Part shown: positions 1 to 12,900 of the stretch, piece by piece | Position numbering within the stretch: the stretch's first letter is position 1 | Layout: every line of letters begins with the position of its first letter | NCBI GenBank assembly: GCA_001695595.3 | Contig: MBPM02000038.1 | Span: forward strand, 642,522-706,521 | DNA length: 64,000 nt | Source of the DNA: Plasmopara viticola | Taxonomy: Eukaryota; Oomycota; Peronosporomycetes; Peronosporales; Peronosporaceae | Reading direction: 5' to 3' | The notes under the pieces: generated by a model | Seen by the model: the letters and a program-made list of their open reading frames with translations, nothing else | What the model was told of the DNA's origin: nothing | The model's database searches: none | Program-made: the position numbers and the translations under genes

Positions 1-191
1 AAGCCATTGATTAATTTCCCACTGACTTAACTTAGCGCACCCGTGATTGGCTAGAATTTGAAAACCAATAGGATTGTACGCCGATGTAAAAAGAGCAAGG
101 CCTCACATTTTAGAAAGTAGCTGCTATTGGTGGGAACCGAAAATTCCGGTAAAATAAATTCACCATATCAATCGATTCCGATGAGACCGTA

Positions 192-215
192 ACGCGGTCA
201 CACAGCACCTTGCAC
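192..215. repeat. 24-bp dispersed identical sequence (copy 1)
   Basis: A 24-bp stretch here beginning acgcggtcacacagcacc is found again without change at 26296-26319. The flanking bases are only loosely alike. It is probably a surviving piece of a longer dispersed repeat such as an LTR, but no further structure is visible. Confidence 0.5.
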
Positions 216-300
216 GGAGGAAGCATGCGGAAAGCTGCTTTCAGTGAAAACTGCTCACTTCTTTTCATCTAAAGGTTGAATCGGCGTGTGCAATATTGCA

Positions 301-628
301 ATGTAATGTAATGTATTACGTTATCGCGTTGCCAAGTTATGCACGTGCTAGGCTCAGTCTGGCTAGTCCACGGCATAGAGTGGTGTCCGCATACGTCGGG
401 TCTCGTTCGGCGGGCAGTGCAGCCAGCACCGAGGCCGTGAGGGTCTTCCATTTTTTTGTTTAGTTCTGACTTGGTAAGAGCCCAGGTGGCGCCCTGGTGC
501 TGGAGAACGTCGCGTCGAGGGTGAGACTCGTTAGAGACCTGCAGATGCCCGAGAACACCTGCCCGAAGCGCGCGAGCATTTAGCCCCCGCGCTTGGTAGG
601 AGGGCGTCACCCCAACCTTTTCCAAGAT
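301..628 (-). mobile_element. SINE-like LINE-derived element, copy 1
   Basis: A 328-bp non-autonomous retroelement read on the minus strand. The 5' end (right side) carries the block TTGGAAAAGGTTGGGGTGAC. The 3' end (left side) is a short run of the pentamer TAATG as seen on the plus strand. It is flanked by a 12-bp direct duplication, TGCAATATTGCA, at 289-300 and 629-640, which is what target-primed reverse transcription leaves. The same family recurs at 33119, 45796, 47494 and 63338, and in longer form at 29671 and 31058. A 118-codon open frame spans it but is only a by-product of fused LINE pieces. Confidence 0.85.
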
Positions 629-640
629 TGCAATATTGCA

Positions 641-2149
641 GTCTATGGTAAATAAAATTAAGAATTAGGATAAGCATCCCACATTTTTTTTAAAAGAAAG
701 CTGAATTGTTAATCATTTACAATATCTAGTGTTTAAGTATCGGTCGGTACTCTGCTGGAAAGCTTAACCAAACTTAGCATACTTTTCGGTTGACCCTCGT
801 ATCTAGACTTTTTTGTTATCATCAGACCAATTTCTCCAAATGTCTTGACAAAGTCAGCGCCAGCTGCCCGCTAATCTTCCAAATTTTAGTGGCGCTGTCT
901 CGAGGATGACTTTAATTCGCTCCGTGCACACACGACAGCGCAAACGTCGCGCAGCACGAAGTCATTTTCACAAGACTTACATTGATAAGTATGCCAGCTG
1001 AGACTGGTGGTGGTCGTGACGGCATCGAGCGGAAAGCTCACGACAAACACTAGTCTAGCTGCTAAATATCTAAAATCTGCAACAGCAATACTTATGTTTA
1101 GTTAAGAATAATAATTGACACGTCACCAACAACAACGGCCAGCCTTTAAAAATATTTTTTTTCAGAACACCATTGAGATCAGTGGATCAACGGAGCGAGG
1201 CCAAATCACTGTAGTTAATAACATTAGATCAACGGCTTCTCAATCTGTGACACAAATTTCTGCTCTTGCATTGGTGCCAAAACTGAGGATGAGACTACCA
1301 TACCCTAATGTCATCCCCATCGATGAGAACGGAATACCTCACGAACCATACCCGGGGGTAAGATCGGAATACCTTGGAAGGAGACGACCATACCCAGGGA
1401 TAGTATCCAAGGATGAGAATGCCATGAATGCCACGAATATAGATCTAATTGGCGTTCCACGAAAAAGTAAAGTTGGTGGTCGTGTCATGACTAAAGACAG
1501 CGAAAATCACAATTAAAAACATATGCTTGCTGGTCTTGATGCTGCCAAATTTTATTTATCTGCTATAGCTGAATGACTTCGATGTATACAAGGCAAGGCA
1601 AAGCTATTCAAAGATGAGATCTATCCAATGCCGATTAATATGTTGCTCGAGTTCGAGTTCGATTTGATTTTATTGGATAAAAGCAACACACAATTGTTAC
1701 ACCAACGATCTGTTGGTAGAAAAATGATCGCTGAAAACAGTCTCTCGATTGAAAGATTTCAGGTTTGTTTTAGGTCTGCTAATACGCTTCGGTAAGTTTA
1801 CATTAGCACTAAATATAATGGGCGTGTCCTGCTTCCAAATTTTAGCATCAACATTTTCCGCGAAACACATATTTCGAATTATATTACACGCTGATATTAA
1901 GCTTAAAGGTTCTGAGGGCAATTTCTATGCTAGAGAATAAGACAAGGTTATCGACAAGCGATTCAAGTTGATGGACTAAGATTGGAATATCGCACATTTA
2001 TGATTTCTGAATTGATGGCTCTATATATTAAACACAATCAAAGGCTTGTCGGATCAATTTGACTTGCGACTATAATAATCACCTAATTCACGAACAACTC
2101 GAAGTTTATCGACTTCGTGTATTAGAATGCTTCGACGTTTTCAACTTTT
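641..2149. other. No confident gene; weak coding traces
   Basis: I see no assignable gene. A 133-codon plus-strand frame at 1115-1516 contains a loose internal repetition around PYP and DEN motifs and could be a decayed gene, but nothing supports it. At about 1640-1760 the plus strand has a coherent-looking peptide stretch (around LLDKSNTQLLHQRS) broken by stops. It may belong to the same decayed element as the minus-strand remnant that follows. Confidence 0.3.
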
Positions 2150-3010
2150 ACAACACCTAAACCGCTTACGAAGTCAAATGGGAGAGCGCTTTGGAAATGT
2201 TTGGATTGACATACTTAAGTATAATGTCCGTAGATACAGGTCGACCTCCATAATTATCTGTAATGTTGACAAGGGCTTCTAACCAAGTAGAATTTTTAAC
2301 AATCCGGCTCTTGAGAGACAAATTCCTTCAGTTTCGTACTAATGATTGCTGCATATTAACCAAATGTATATGTTTTCTTACCAATTGTTGACCCATTGTA
2401 TAATTTGATACGAATACCTTTCACTTGATTATCCCGTCTGTATTAAATTTGTCATTCGGATCGACTGTCGAATGTTAGTATTACTGTTTGAATATATGGT
2501 ATAATCAGGATTTTGAGCGTCGATGACTTCTTGAATTAGACGGTTCTTTGCTCCAAAATTAAATGTTCATATCCAGTGTCAGCCCCCACGAGACTTCGCT
2601 GTTGGGTTTTTCTCAATCACCATAAATAATTCTCAAATTTCCGTCCAGTAATTTCACTCGAATTCCTCCACGTACTGGAATGTAGCCACCTTTTTTATTT
2701 CTTTTCTTCTTACATGGAATTAATGATCTAGTAACTTCTGGAATAGTATTGTCCATCAATTTATCGTAGAGCATTTCTAATGCTCCAGACTCAATTTAAA
2801 TTCAAACTGATGCGACGAAGTAAAGGTGGAAACTTCCATCTCAATGTCGTTCAATTCAATATGTAATCAAACGTTGCAACCCGATCGTATTTATTTAGAG
2901 GCTTGTTTGCTAATTTATCATTATTCACATTGAAAAGTTTGCCGTCCATTCCAATACATACGTTTTTAGATGAAGTACGATAACTAAGTGATGGATTGAC
3001 CTTGCTTTTG
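2150..3010 (-). pseudogene. Decayed AT-rich coding remnant, unrecognised
   Basis: Read on the minus strand, this stretch gives consecutive protein-like segments in alternating frames. One runs about 3006-2855 (contains NVCIGMDGKLFNVNND), one about 2790-2615 (contains KKKRNKKGGYIPVRGGI), and shorter ones run to about 2210 (contain IQEVIDAQNPDYTIYSNSN and NITDNYGGRPVSTDIILKY). Segments abut each other, the composition is Lys/Asn/Asp/Ile-rich and stops are few within segments. This looks like one long gene broken by several frameshifts. The style resembles the virus-like element at 46.7-62.3 kb more than the GC-richer host genes. I do not recognise the family. It could also be a different DNA virus insertion. 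Confidence 0.45.
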
Positions 3011-4450
3011 ATATGGTTAAATTGGTGGTGTATTGATCAATATTTTCTTCCCGTACTTTTCTTATCGTACTTTTCTTTGGACGCTGAAAACATTAGCCTC
3101 AACTTGATTTCCATTGACTCATATGCTACTCCAAGTGTTGATGATTATATAGAAATTTCAATGCTTTACAACTTGCTCTTATTGATGATTAATCTAATGT
3201 TAGAACGCTCCAAAGAGAATTATTAAGTATTCTATCTACACTAGGCAGACACAAAGGACTTTCAACAAACTCATACTCATTAGAGAAAACAAAAGAGGTT
3301 AAATTTTAAATATATAGATGCAATAAAAGTAATACAAAACGCAATTTGCAGCTAGTTTTGAAGGTAATTAACCTACCTGAAGTAAGATGATATTCATAGG
3401 TAATACAAATAAGCAACATGTGAAAGAGCAGATGTTGCTTGTAGACTCTGTCAATTAACAACTTTATGAGATTTAAATGGTGAAAAGGACGCATCTGTGG
3501 CTGTACATTGTCTCAGTGCTTCAAAAAAGGGATTATACGCTTAGACAGAAAAGACGAGATCTATCATTTTTCATCGTTATAACATTGATTTTAATGGCTC
3601 AGCTAAAACATTAAGGTTTACCAGACCAAACGTAGATTTTGAAAATCAGAGTATGCTCTGTCAATCCTGGAACAAGTTCTTCCCAGATGGTACTAATTTG
3701 TTGCTTTTATATAAGAAAAGAAGTCCCAACAAGATGGCTGATTCCAGTTTATTTAAGTCATCGATTGAGATTGCTGGACAAAACCTGAAATCTTTTTATG
3801 GTAAACGAGAAAATTTCAACTGCCTAGTCTCTCACGCGTTGACAATGTTTACGTAAATCGATATTTTGAGGCAAAATACCATCTCATTTACGCAATCACC
3901 GCAATTCGAAATCCTATTAACACCATATATGCAAATGGTAAAATCATATTCAACTTGTTGATCCATGTGACAATATTATTGCAGATGGTAATAATCAAGC
4001 GAAAGTTATTCTTTTTAGGTTATGCAATCAAAACTTTTGGTCAGCGAGTAGGTTGGTGTCTCTAATAAAATCAAGTCGGCTTGAAAGATATGTGCAGCAT
4101 TCAAGAATAAGATATAGGAGGAATAAAGTCCGTTTGTAAAGAGACATTTTGATAAAAACACTAATTGATTAGATGTTAATAGTACACCGCAGACAAATGT
4201 GGAGACCAACTTGTTTATGCGGACATTATACTCGCGTCTGTCAACAAAAAACGAATCCGAAGGGGTCTTTATTTGACTCCATGATCGGTTAAGGTGTTGC
4301 AGAGTCAAAGGACACCTAAGCATGTTAAATCGCAATTTTAATAAATTGCTTAGCTCTCGTGGTTTAGGTAATAAAAATTGTCGCTTGAAGAGAAAAATTG
4401 AATTGATTTGACAAGTCATTTTTTGGGTTTAGTATATAGATCCGTGATTT
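3011..4450. other. Degenerate sequence, possible plus-strand coding traces
   Basis: No intact gene. A plus-strand frame at 3653-3856 (67 codons, around YGKRENFNCLVSHAL) continues with protein-like fragments in other frames to about 4000, including one around FEAKYHLIYAITAIRN. The minus-strand frame at 4015-4419 (134 codons) lacks recognisable motifs. These may be further pieces of the decayed element to the left. Confidence 0.25.
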
Positions 4451-4490
4451 CAAAAATATTTATGTGCGATATCGCACATAAATATTTTTG
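4451..4490. repeat. Perfect 40-bp palindrome
   Basis: Two 20-bp arms with no spacer. The left arm is caaaaatatttatgtgcgat and the right arm is its exact reverse complement, so the centre is gcgatatcgc. It is AT-rich at the ends and GC-containing in the middle. It could extrude as a cruciform or be the junction of two inverted element ends. No gene abuts it. Confidence 0.9.
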
Positions 4491-6344
4491 CTATAAGAAA
4501 ATTGTCTAATTAGCTGTTCACATCGACCAGAAGCGCTCATCAAAAACGCTAAATGATCTCGTCTTAAAAAAGAATATCGCTTGCCAGCAGGGCTCCAAGG
4601 CTACACGAGGGAAAATAAAAGCTACAACAGGAAAAGAAGTTGGTGCTTTAGAGGAGTCCAATATGAGATAAAAGCCAAGAAATTTGCGTTGTAATTTCAG
4701 AGCGCAAAGTATGGCGTTGACCGCTCATGAAAAAATTTAATATTGAACTTACTATTGATCTGTTTTTCGTAATATACATCGAGGCGTCTTCTTGATTCCT
4801 TTGGGAACGAATATGAGTATACAAACAAAAAAGGTGCACGAATTGAAACAACTAATTTTACTCAATCATAACTGAAAAAAACAGCTGCAGGTAAGCCTAG
4901 AACCTTAACATCAGCTCAGCTTAGAGGCATGTCAGAAAATTTCTCCGTGCATCCTTCTAATTAAAAAAAAATCAAGCAGCTAAGACGCGTGGTAGTATAA
5001 ATTTAGGATGGAGCTTGAAATCAAAACCTAAACCACATGCGAGAATCTTCTGTCGGGTCCTGGCTAAACGATGAAGCATGGCCATTTTGAACGAGAGACT
5101 TTGGTCTGTTGGTATCGAGTGTTGCTGATCAAGGCGATCAACCTCTTGGTCTATACTGAATAGCCTGGTCTATTTTACACTTTTCATAACGAGATAGAGA
5201 ATCTTCCATGTTTCGGGGTCCGAAAAGAAATTTTGTCTGTATTAAAATCCGAGAAGGCTAAGCTACACTCAATGCTTGAAGCAAGATAAATCTTCTGATT
5301 GAGTTAGATCACCATTATCTACTGGTATAGGGGCGACATAAGTACAGAGCAGTTTCCACTATTTTTGAGCTTGATCAAACGGGACATTGAATACCTCTTC
5401 TAGCCAAGATTTGTATCGTCCATCAACAGATATATACTTAGATTTTTCTCAATGTAATGACTTTGAATCAATTTTCAACTGATGAGGTCGATTTGGGTTA
5501 TCGTATTATTCTGGCGTTTATGTCTTTGCTGTTCCATATTTCTCTTAAGCAGTACTATGTTTTTCTTGTGACTCACTACAGCTCCTCCGGTTACATCTTT
5601 ATTTGGATGATGCTATGGTGCTGTTTGCAGTAACAAATTGTTTTGCTTCTCTATAGTATTGCGTGTCGTTTTTGATGATATGTTTACACGTCATGTTAAT
5701 CAATATTAAGACCAATATTATTCCTCTAGTGTTGACATACTGATCTTTTAAATAGAACGGAGGTTATGTTCAGGCTCCTAAGCTTTGAGGTCGTCATCAA
5801 ATTCAGCCCATTTGACTAAATAGTTGTGCTTATCATTCTCTAGTGCGTTAAACAAGGTTAAATTTGACTACCAGGCCTGGTATCTTCTTTTGCTGTTGTG
5901 GGTAGACCCGCGCATCGATTTGAGATACCAAAGCAGTGCACAAGACAATAGCGGTCCAATCTCTATCAGTGCGACGACTTAAAGCTATAAAAAATCGTCG
6001 TGTGGTAATAAATCAGTGAGTAAAGTTAAAGCCATAATGAAATTGTGAGGTAAAACGACTGCACTAAAAGTGTATATAAAATCCCAGTGCTTTACAGGGG
6101 ACGTCACAGTCTATCGAGTTTTGCTGTGACTGTCACATTTGACTACATCGTGCCACTAACGCAAGTTCCTTTTGCTTATCCTAAAATGTGGCTCACAATT
6201 GTAAAACTGACCGAACTCTAAGTTGAATGAAACATTATTGCAATAAGGAAAGCTTTGAATCGTCGATAAATTTCGAATAATATTTGAAGAAAGATGGTGT
6301 GTATCTTGACACTTCTATTGCATTAAGCGTACACAATTATTAAA
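4491..6344. other. Gene-free stretch
   Basis: About 1.85 kb of AT-rich sequence with only short open frames in all six frames. I see no motif, RNA gene or clear repeat in it apart from the start of the MITE at its right edge. Confidence 0.6.
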
Positions 6345-6921
6345 GGGAGCCGCTAACTTCCACCCATCTTTCGCTAACTTCCATCCAGTCTGCGATTATA
6401 TAGAACCTCTAATTCCAATACACAACGGTGATTGGCTACAGTTGCCCAAAAATAAATCAACCTCCAAAAAGATTGCGCATCGCATCGTCATCTCTTACTC
6501 TCTGTCTGTATCGACCCCTCCCGCGGTCAATATTGATGCCTTGGGTTCTGGTGCTGACTGGGAGCACTTTACGTTGCCACCTGAGGTCGCTGCGCAGCAG
6601 CTAGAGGAGCTGAAGCATTGACGGAAGTGAACCACGGGTAATGTCGGTGGTGTTAAGGCACACACTAACACTGTCTGGAGGCATTTTGGCATTGACGGAT
6701 GCCTGCGTTAGAATACATGCTCTTAATAGTCCGCAAATAAATGAGTTTTCCTCTCTCAAAGTGACTACAGCAGATTGTGCATTCAAATTGACATGGGGAA
6801 AAAGTAAAGCTGCCTTTTGTATATTTTGTCACGATAGAGGTATTTATAGCCAATCACCGGTTCTATACAATCGCAGACTGGGTGGAAGTTAGCGAAAGCT
6901 AGGTGGAAGTTAGCGGCTCCC
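6345..6921. mobile_element. 577-bp MITE with terminal inverted repeats
   Basis: Both ends carry the same inverted terminal repeat, beginning GGGAGCCGCTAACTTCCACC and extending about 65 bp through a second GCTAACTTCCA block and a segment ending TATAGAACC. An 8-bp direct duplication TTATTAAA flanks it at 6337-6344 and 6922-6929. The interior has no transposase. A short frame at about 6508-6621 (around VSTPPAVNIDALGSG) may be captured or relic coding sequence. Related right ends lie at 32905-33068 and 45453-45552. The duplication length suggests a hAT- or Mutator-like parent, which cannot be settled here. Confidence 0.85.
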
Positions 6922-9900
6922 TTATTAAATTAGAAAAGACAAGTTGATTATTATTGTGCTTAACCGAATGTTATATTTTGAAGCAACACAATGTTAAAGA
7001 TTTTGGATTTGCATAACTTAGAAGCAAAAGTGTGCGCCTTAAAATATAAAAGCGAGCAATCATATGATATATCATAGCACTTTTTACAAGATGCATTAAT
7101 TGGTAGCTCTTCATATTATAATGCAGAATAAAACCATGCAAATATTGTAGTCATGAGAAACAAAATCAGTATTTTATTACATACTTAGATAGTTTGAATT
7201 TTTCGGACGATTTTATGTCTTCCTGTAAGTTTTTTATGTGCAAGATGTTGTGCAATAACTAATGGTTGCACTTTGCCGTTTGGCGTCACTAAAGATCCAT
7301 AAGTTGGTTTCATTTGGCAAACAGGGAAATGCATAACTAAGTTGTCTCTGGAAAAAGCAGGTAAGACAAGTTTGGCGATCCACGCAAAGCTTCTATCCGA
7401 ATGACACACTTTCTTCAGGCCGTAGAGTAAGCAATGTCTACGTTTCAATTGCAACCTCTCAAACACTAAAAGCAATCCATTTCGTATGGCGTTCTCTTTA
7501 GCAAGCTTTAGCTTCGCCAGCGTTCTTAGTTGCAACGCAGCGGGTTGTGTCTACCCTATATTTGCACTCCCAGGCCCTGCGTAAGTTCTTGCGCAAATTT
7601 CCAAAACTTGGAGCGATCAAAGGTTTCATCAGCATTTCGTTTAAGCTAACGACAAGTAATGAAGACTAAGACACATAGCATTGTCATATTCCCACCAAAA
7701 TCTAGCTATACTTTATACCGCAGCTGTCAGGTCATAATTAATAACTGGAGCTCACATTTAGCCCTTGAGCAAGTGTAGTGGAATTTCTCGGCAACGAATT
7801 TGAACGCCCTTTTTCGATAATTAATTACGAGAGCGCACAGTCGTCATAGTCGCTGAAGCTGTTACATAACTTACATAATAATTTACGCGCCACCCAAAAA
7901 TAAAGTTTTTGCTTAACTATCGGTCACGGTGGCTGATGTTCTTGCCAGCTTAAATTAATTACGAAAATCGTAGACTGAAGTTTTTAAACAGCTAAAGTCT
8001 CAATTGTTTGTTCACACCTTAAAAAGCGCAAAATCTGATGATTTCTTTAAACAAGTTTAGCAGACAATATCGTTTCTGATTGCGCGAAATTTTTTGATTG
8101 AACAACAGGTCGTGACTCCGTCGTTAAGCTTGCTAAGTTTGAATAAAGTCGTATGCGCACCCGCCAAACATCTCGAACTTGTCGACGCTTTAATTGGGTC
8201 TGGCATTTGTAGAATTGCTTACCCGAAGACTCTATCTTGCCAGCTGAAAGATAGCGTTGTGGACATACCGTGTCGTCACTATTTCTTCTATTAAGCACTC
8301 CTCTTGATTCCATTTTCTTTAGCATGAAGCGTGTCGTCTCGACTGAGCTCGCGTTTTCTAGTATAATCTGGTTTGCCAAAATTGGCGTCTTCTAGATTTC
8401 CTTTGTCGTTTTGCCGTACGTGTTCAATGCCTTGTTTGCATACTAGCCTCCATTGTCAATTTCAACTTTAGCTTGCGTCTTTAAATTTTTCTTGATATGA
8501 TGTCACTTCAACAAGTGATCGCATCTAGCACACATCTGCATTATTTATTGTAGTCAGTGAGTTACATATCTTACAACAGGGTAGTTTCGGTATCAAACAG
8601 CACGCATGGGTATAGCTTAAAAGTTTGCGCAGTCATTTTTACTGTTATGGGCTCGAGTCTGTTGATGCGTATAATTGTGCTTGAGGCACTCCTTTAAATG
8701 CTGATGATACCTCTACATGAGGCAAGACGGTGCGGTGGTAGGACAAGTAGCTAAGTAGGCTACGGTGATGCCATCCAGGGTCTTTACTGAATACACCGAT
8801 TGGTGGACTGCATATCGATGCTGCTTGAAAGTCCGTTAAAAGACCGTCACTGCTTTTACAAATACCTCGTTAGTTGCACTCAACCTATGGTAATATTAAA
8901 AGCCCAGTATTGAAAGAGATGCCATACTGAATGCCACAAGTTAAGTGATGTTTCGAATATCAATATCTGATAGCATTTGGTACTAAGAAGATAACAAAAA
9001 AGCAGCGCGCGGTATAAGTATCTTTACTTATGCATGCGGTTATAACAAATTGCAAACTTGCCTCGATCAAAGCGTTTAAGGCTACTTTAGACCTGATAAT
9101 TAAAGAAAACTGACCCCATTATTAGTAGATTGCTACCTGTGTCTCGTATTAGCTCAAGTATCTAGTGAAGGTCATAGGACGCTCACTCGTTTCAGGGAAA
9201 GTGAGACAGACTAAGCAAGTTGACGTTCTTGCTTGGCTTTTAGAGGGTGCGACATCTAGCTGCACAAGATCTGGCATGATCGACGCGCGCCTGAAGCCAT
9301 TTTCTAGCTGTAGGGACACTCAATTCAAGCAGATACAGCAGAAGATGATAGAGTCTATCTCGTCGGTAATGCCAGCTACAGAAGCGGGTTCCCAGCCATA
9401 CGTTCAGGATGGCTGTGAAGACAATTAAAGTGAAAGATGGAGACAAACATCTGCTTCACTTAAGAAATGTCAGAGTGACAATGTTATTTGCCGTACTGTA
9501 AGTGTAGTAACAAAGAAAAAAACTGCTTGTCTCGAAGCTTGGCAATCAGGTTCTAATGTCCAACAGGTGGCGCTTTTAACCTGACATGAGCTAAGGCATC
9601 AGTACATACAAGCCACTTACCCGTTAAACTGAGGCCAAGCTTAATTGTTATTTTAAAATAATTTGAAGACTTTCCAACTTTGTGTTGAGCGCTTTCTTGG
9701 CTAAAATAAAAAGTAAATTTCTCTCAGAGGAGTTTGCAGTCGCCATACTTTACGCAATTTTGCGGCCTGTCCCGTATTCTTTCGTTATATTATAGTTCCG
9801 TCAAAAAAGTAATTATACATACCAAAATTAACATTTGTGGCGCGGTTGAAGAAGTAGAGGCCAATTTGTCGGTCCGGCTCCTATTTTTTTCCAGAAACGC

Positions 9901-12900
9901 TGATGAGAAAGCTAAGGACTTCTAAGATCCCGAACAGAATATGAGCATCCGGCAAATTTTTATACAATTTGCGGCCACGCGCGCCAGATCTCAGAAAATC
10001 TAAATTTAATAATAAACCAGTCGGAAGGTGTGCCACGAAACAGCACCCAGCATGCACGATGCAACCTACTGGGTAAAATGTTAGCACGAGTAATCCTTCC
10101 TACAAGATTAAAGGCTGACAGGAATTAATCTCGAAAAGCCTTGTGCTATTTAGCATAAATATCCCGACGTTCTGGTCGTTGACATAAGTGAGAAGGTCTG
10201 GCAAACTATTTACGCTATAAAGACCTCCACTGTCGATAAAAGTCAGTCTTATGTTGAGGATTTGCAGGCACATCCATGTGATATTGCTAACGCCCGCTTT
10301 GTGACAGAAACAAGGGCAAAAAATTGAATTCTAGAAAAGATGTACTGCAAATTAGCATGGCGAGAGGTACAAAACACAGTGCACTCGACTCAGTCAACGA
10401 ATTCTACCAACTTCTTTTGCAAAACGATGACCATTCGCAATGATGAGAATTCCTTCTGAAGAAATAATCAGGCTGTAAATACTTCCGAACTCTCTTGCGA
10501 CATTCAAATGTTAAGTGACGGATTGTAATTGTCTCGTACAGATCGAGTTTGATGTCATTCGTATTAAAATCATGCAGAATAAGGAAAGAAGAACAATAAG
10601 TAAACCTTGACCCTTTCGTTATACCCGAAAAGGTCAAGACCGTTACGGGGCCGGTTTTTTAAACACATCTAGATTCTAGGAAGTGACTTGGTTTTGACAG
10701 TTGCTTTTATAAGTAAAGCGCAGAAACGCAGAAGCGAATAGGTCACCTCTTAAAAGGACGCAGAATGCTTTTAAGAAATTCAGCACCAAGAATTGGTAAT
10801 AGAGCCTGTTACAGGCGCAGACTTAGTTTATTTAAGGTCCAGAACAGCATTTTAGTGTCGACTCTGGCGCGCCAATTTGAAATAGGCACTCCACTGCTGC
10901 AAGCATACGCTAAAGGGTGACATCAGACAATCACATATAAAATTTGGGTAGATTAAGCTAAATTTTATTCATGTCAAAGCACTACGTGCGACGAAGTATA
11001 CTCCAGTCAAATTCTAACTTCACCTGCCAGGGGATTAAGTCATTCGTGATCTAAACAATTAATGCGTCACCAAGCACCACGATGATGTCGCCTCTCTTTT
11101 TGCAAAATTCTACCAGATGCGATCACACCTTGTGTTCTATGTGGATTTACTCAAACTGTAATGATTTTCAAACCAGAAAATCAGCGGACGCGTTGGTATG
11201 GGAACATACTCAGACACATGTACGATAGACCCGCCGACATCATCTAATTATTTTGCATGAAGTGCTACACTGTCAATCTTGATGAGCGATAGTCGAGTGA
11301 TCTAGTGACATAGAGCTCTGAGCTCGCAAATTAGCCAGCCAAGCCTCGATGTTTTCAAGATTGTGACACCTAGTGCACGTTTGACAAAGAGAAATCGTCG
11401 GCAGCATATCTCAAGCCGTATCCGCTAGTCCCGAGAGATAACAAAGCGAAGAGCACTATTTACGTCGCTTGGTGCTAGGACGTCATCCTTCCTCATCTAT
11501 TTCAAAGGTAAGCATCTCGATCACGTGAAGTACACTTCGCACGAAGTCGTCGCAAAAAGTAACATCTGCGATCGGTGAGAAGGGTTGTAAATACGAAAGC
11601 ATCTGACAACTGCATTAAAATTTACTTGGCGTCAAAGACGCCTCTGACCATATTGACCCGCGTCTTTGGCAAGACTGATCCTCCTGCCGCTTAGGCTGGA
11701 ATTGCAGGGGGGGGCACATTCGCGATCATCTTAAATTTTTAAAATTCAATACGTATTTTGTACTTCAAGTCTTTGTCGTATGAAACAACGCCCTGGACTG
11801 AATATGCACAATCTACTTACAATAGAACGTCCCGCCGATCCACTTGTAGCAATGATGCAGTAAAAGCTGTGTAGAGATCAAAAAATTTAACGTCGACATC
11901 TTCATCTGCAGTAAAAAGATTTATTGAAAACATAGAGCTCGCATCCGTATGACAAATCATAGGAACATATTCGTCAATAGCGCTTTCAATGTACAATTTG
12001 GCCTGCGCGAAAGCGCGTAAGCAAGCGCGTTTGATTTGCGATGATTGTATCCATCTCGGAAGTGAAAAAAGTTGTCAAACTCGCGTCATTCCTTGAGACA
12101 AATAGGGTGTATTTATCGTTGTTATCAGGAATGTATGGTCTTAATAAGTTGCAAAGGCTTGTGTGTCCAAACGGTGCACTGGGAAGTTTTTCAGAGCGTA
12201 CATTTAGCATTTGCTCCTCTTCATCATAAACATCTTCGAAGACCCTTAGTTGGTCGAGCTAGAACGAGATGATTCGTTCATGACCACAACCAACCAAGCG
12301 CGGCCGATGTTATATTCAAAAGTCGCAAATGACATTATTACTCTAACAAGTTAAGATAAGAAATGTAGCCTGCTGAAGACGTCCATTTATAATACTCTGG
12401 TGCTGGCACTACCGGTTAAAGTGTACAAAGATTTAGCGAGACCCGCAACACCAGCACTCTCCTTCTGTAATTGACCGGCTACATCCCATTACCATTTCCA
12501 AAGGCAAACTACGACGGCTTTTACTTTTCTAGTATCCGCTCGATCCCCATAGCTGTTTAGAAGTAGACGAGGACTTAAATTTTTATCGCCGCAAAGACAC
12601 GCGTTTAATAAAGAGGAACTTTGGTCTTTGTAAGCTTAGAAGTATACCTTAGGAGGGCTAAATGAGATGACGAAGTTGCCTGACCTCCTCAAGAGCGGGT
12701 ATAGACGAAGCTTTTGTTAGACTATGTCCAGACAAAAGTTTGTATTGGTCGAAGCAATTGTTTGAACTAGCTGTCAAATGTGGTTGGAGCATTTGATAAA
12801 TCCTTTACGAGATCGCTAATAATACCGTGGCATACCGCTAGGCGTATCCGACTTTGTCGTATAATTGGACACGCGCTGTACAACAAATATCCGGACATGT

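Noticed and set aside
269..625. 118-codon minus-strand frame across the first SINE-like copy
   Set aside because: It merely reads through fused LINE pieces; related frames recur in other copies and carry no domain.
7185..7535. Possible gypsy RNase H segment on the minus strand
   Set aside because: Only a short NLWIFSDA-like match in one frame; no other pol motif in order around it.
8640..8660. tRNA-like B-box (gggctcgagtc)
   Set aside because: No A-box or cloverleaf arms around it.
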